46,723 bases of DNA from Aldersonia kunmingensis (lineage in GTDB: Bacteria; Actinomycetota; Actinomycetes; Mycobacteriales; Mycobacteriaceae): the NCBI RefSeq assembly GCF_001646865.1, contig NZ_LRRB01000314.1, positions 1 to 46,723 of the forward strand, read 5' to 3'. The stretch's first letter is position 1. Each line of letters begins with the position of its first letter. Both the position numbers and the translations under genes were made by a program. The notes beneath the pieces are model-generated. The model was not told the DNA's origin. It saw nothing but the letters and a program-made list of their open reading frames with translations, and did not search any database. Of the stretch, positions 45,638 to 46,723 are shown piece after piece.

Positions 45638-45952
45638 TTAGCTCGTGGTCGCTGCAGCGACGTCGAGAACTACCTCGAATTCGAGCAGCGAGGCACCGGT
45701 GGAGACAGGCTTGGCGCGCTCGCCGGCGTGAGCCTCCCTGGCCGGACCCTCGGCCCACGCCTTGAAGGCCTCTTCCGAGTCCCAGTGCGTGACGACGAAA
45801 TAGCGGTTCTCGCCCTTCACGGGGCGGAGCAGCTGAAAACCAAGGAAGCCGGGCGAGTTCTCCACGGCGTGCGCGCGATGGGCGAAGCGCTTCTCGAGTT
45901 CCGGCCCGGCGCCCTCCGGGACCTCGATCGCGTTGATCTTGACGACTGCCAT
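45638..45952 (-). CDS. mhuD: haem-degrading monooxygenase MhuD
   Basis: 104-aa antibiotic-biosynthesis-monooxygenase fold protein. The sequence is very close to M. tuberculosis MhuD: MAVVKINAIEVPEG, AHAVENSPGFLGFQLLRPVK, RYFVVTHWDSEEAFKAW. The key residues Asn7, Trp66 and haem-ligating His75 are all at the same positions. MhuD dimers bind haem and open the ring to mycobilins and iron without releasing CO, so this is an iron-acquisition enzyme. The ATG at 45952 gives exactly the family length. It is divergent from a hydrolase, as in M. tuberculosis (Rv3592/Rv3591c). Confidence 0.94.
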   Translation of the reverse strand: MAVVKINAIEVPEGAGPELEKRFAHRAHAVENSPGFLGFQLLRPVKGENRYFVVTHWDSEEAFKAWAEGPAREAHAGERAKPVSTGASLLEFEVVLDVAAATTS

Positions 45953-45966
45953 GTGCGAAACACTAC

Positions 45967-45997
45967 CTGTCGTAGCCGTGCGCGATCTGTCGTAGCC
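45967..45997. promoter_or_regulatory. direct repeat in the mhuD-hydrolase divergent region
   Basis: CTGTCGTAGCC occurs twice with a 20-base period (45967-45977, 45987-45997), about two helical turns. The second copy includes TAGCCT (45993-45998), which could be the -10 box of the hydrolase gene with transcription starting near its ATG. Confidence 0.4.
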
Positions 45998-46006
45998 TGA
46001 ACGGCC

Positions 46007-46723
46007 ATGTTGCACGACGAAGGTGGTACCGGCGCCCCGATCCTGTTGCTGCACGGCCTGATGGGCAGTGCTCGCACCTGGGGCAGGCATGTGGATTGGC
46101 TACGCGAGCGCGGGCATGTCTTCTCCTTCGACGCTGCCGGGCACGGTCGTCCCGCACCTGCCGAACTCAGCACCGAGGCGTTCGTCGCCGATCTTGCCGA
46201 CGCACTCGAGCAGATCGACGAACCGATGATCGTTATCGGCCACTCGATGGGTGGCCTGCACGGCTGGATGTTCGCCGCTCAGTACCCCGGGCGGGTGCGC
46301 GCGCTCGTCGTCGAGGACATGGCGCCGGACTTCCGCGGGCGGACCGCCGCCGACTGGGCCGCGATGGTGCACTCCTGGCCGCAGCCGTTCGTCACCGAGC
46401 AGGCGATGTACGACTATTTCGGCCCGGTGGCGGGGAAGTACTTCCTGGACTCCTTCGAGCGTCGCGCCGACGGCTGGTACCTGCACGGCGAAGTGGAGAC
46501 CTTCCGCGATATCTCCGAGGAGTGGGGACGCCGCGACTTCTGGGCGCAGTGGAAAGCGGTGACGGCGCCAACGTTGTTGCTCGAGGCGGAGTACACGATC
46601 ACCCCCGAGGGGCAGATGCGCGAGATGGCGGCGTCCAATCCCGGAGCGCAGTACCTGCGGATCGCCGATGCCGGCCACCTCGTCCACGACGATCAGCCGC
46701 AGCGCTACCGCGACGCCGTCGAA
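46007..46723 (+). CDS. alpha/beta hydrolase, 5' part
   Basis: The frame is open for 239 codons to the end of the window. ILLLHGLMGSARTW is the oxyanion-hole segment, SFDAAGHGRP follows, nucleophile Ser80 is in VIGHSMGGLHGW, and the His region IADAGHLVHDDQP is near the end, so nearly the whole enzyme is present. It corresponds by position to the hydrolase beside mhuD in mycobacteria (Rv3591c). The substrate is unknown. The ATG lacks a ribosome site and a -10-like box precedes it by eight bases, consistent with a leaderless mRNA. Confidence 0.88.
   Translation, partial: MLHDEGGTGAPILLLHGLMGSARTWGRHVDWLRERGHVFSFDAAGHGRPAPAELSTEAFVADLADALEQIDEPMIVIGHSMGGLHGWMFAAQYPGRVRALVVEDMAPDFRGRTAADWAAMVHSWPQPFVTEQAMYDYFGPVAGKYFLDSFERRADGWYLHGEVETFRDISEEWGRRDFWAQWKAVTAPTLLLEAEYTITPEGQMREMAASNPGAQYLRIADAGHLVHDDQPQRYRDAVE

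Overview
The window is GC-rich chromosomal DNA from a mycolic-acid-type actinobacterium (order Mycobacteriales, most like Nocardia or Rhodococcus). This is inferred from Lsr2, an MhuD-type haem oxygenase, ClpC1, GTG starts, probable leaderless mRNAs and gene order. Two stretches follow the order known from Mycobacterium tuberculosis: ppa-dacB-zincin-tilS-hpt and ftsH-folE-folP-folB-folK-DUF3180-DUF6779-DUF2520-panC-panD-coaX. lysS, lsr2, clpC1 and mhuD also appear in the expected order. Accessory genes are inserted between these blocks. I see no tRNA, rRNA, CRISPR array, insertion sequence or phage gene.

Layout. 1-6340: an EamA exporter fragment, a DUF2182 membrane protein with a type-3 copper tyrosinase, a MarR/MFS efflux pair and two unrecognised genes ending at a strong hairpin. 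6365-11141: ppa, then dacB, a zinc metalloprotease, tilS and hpt. 11154-22659: an accessory region holding two large paralogous membrane-anchored Ser/Thr kinases, each heading a small minus-strand gene set (cyclase plus a 79-aa protein; DUF2277 with a histidine tail), and between them an amidase, a LysR regulator, a scramblase-like protein and an ALDH/SDR operon.

22921-35743: ftsH behind a five-codon upstream frame, then a tightly overlapped folate operon, pantothenate/CoA genes, a cysteine-codon leader with cysteine dioxygenase and rhodanese, a pair of 62-bp palindromic repeats, and lysS. The 302 bases at 35744-36045 hold no gene but carry repeated sites upstream of lsr2. 36046-40470: lsr2 with an intrinsic terminator, a chorismate mutase, an FHA-HTH regulator, an alpha/beta hydrolase, a secreted lipase with a 3' frameshift, and a membrane protein. 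40691-46723: clpC1, an OsmC protein behind a palindrome, a cobalamin riboswitch controlling cbtB-cbtA, a small secreted protein, mhuD and a hydrolase running off the end.

The most interesting items are the kinase pair (unusual DFN motif, shared insert and six-helix membrane domain), the cysteine attenuator, the compact B12 riboswitch with a hairpin over the ribosome binding site, the palindromic repeats after the rhodanese gene, and the tyrosinase with a probable Cys-His thioether.
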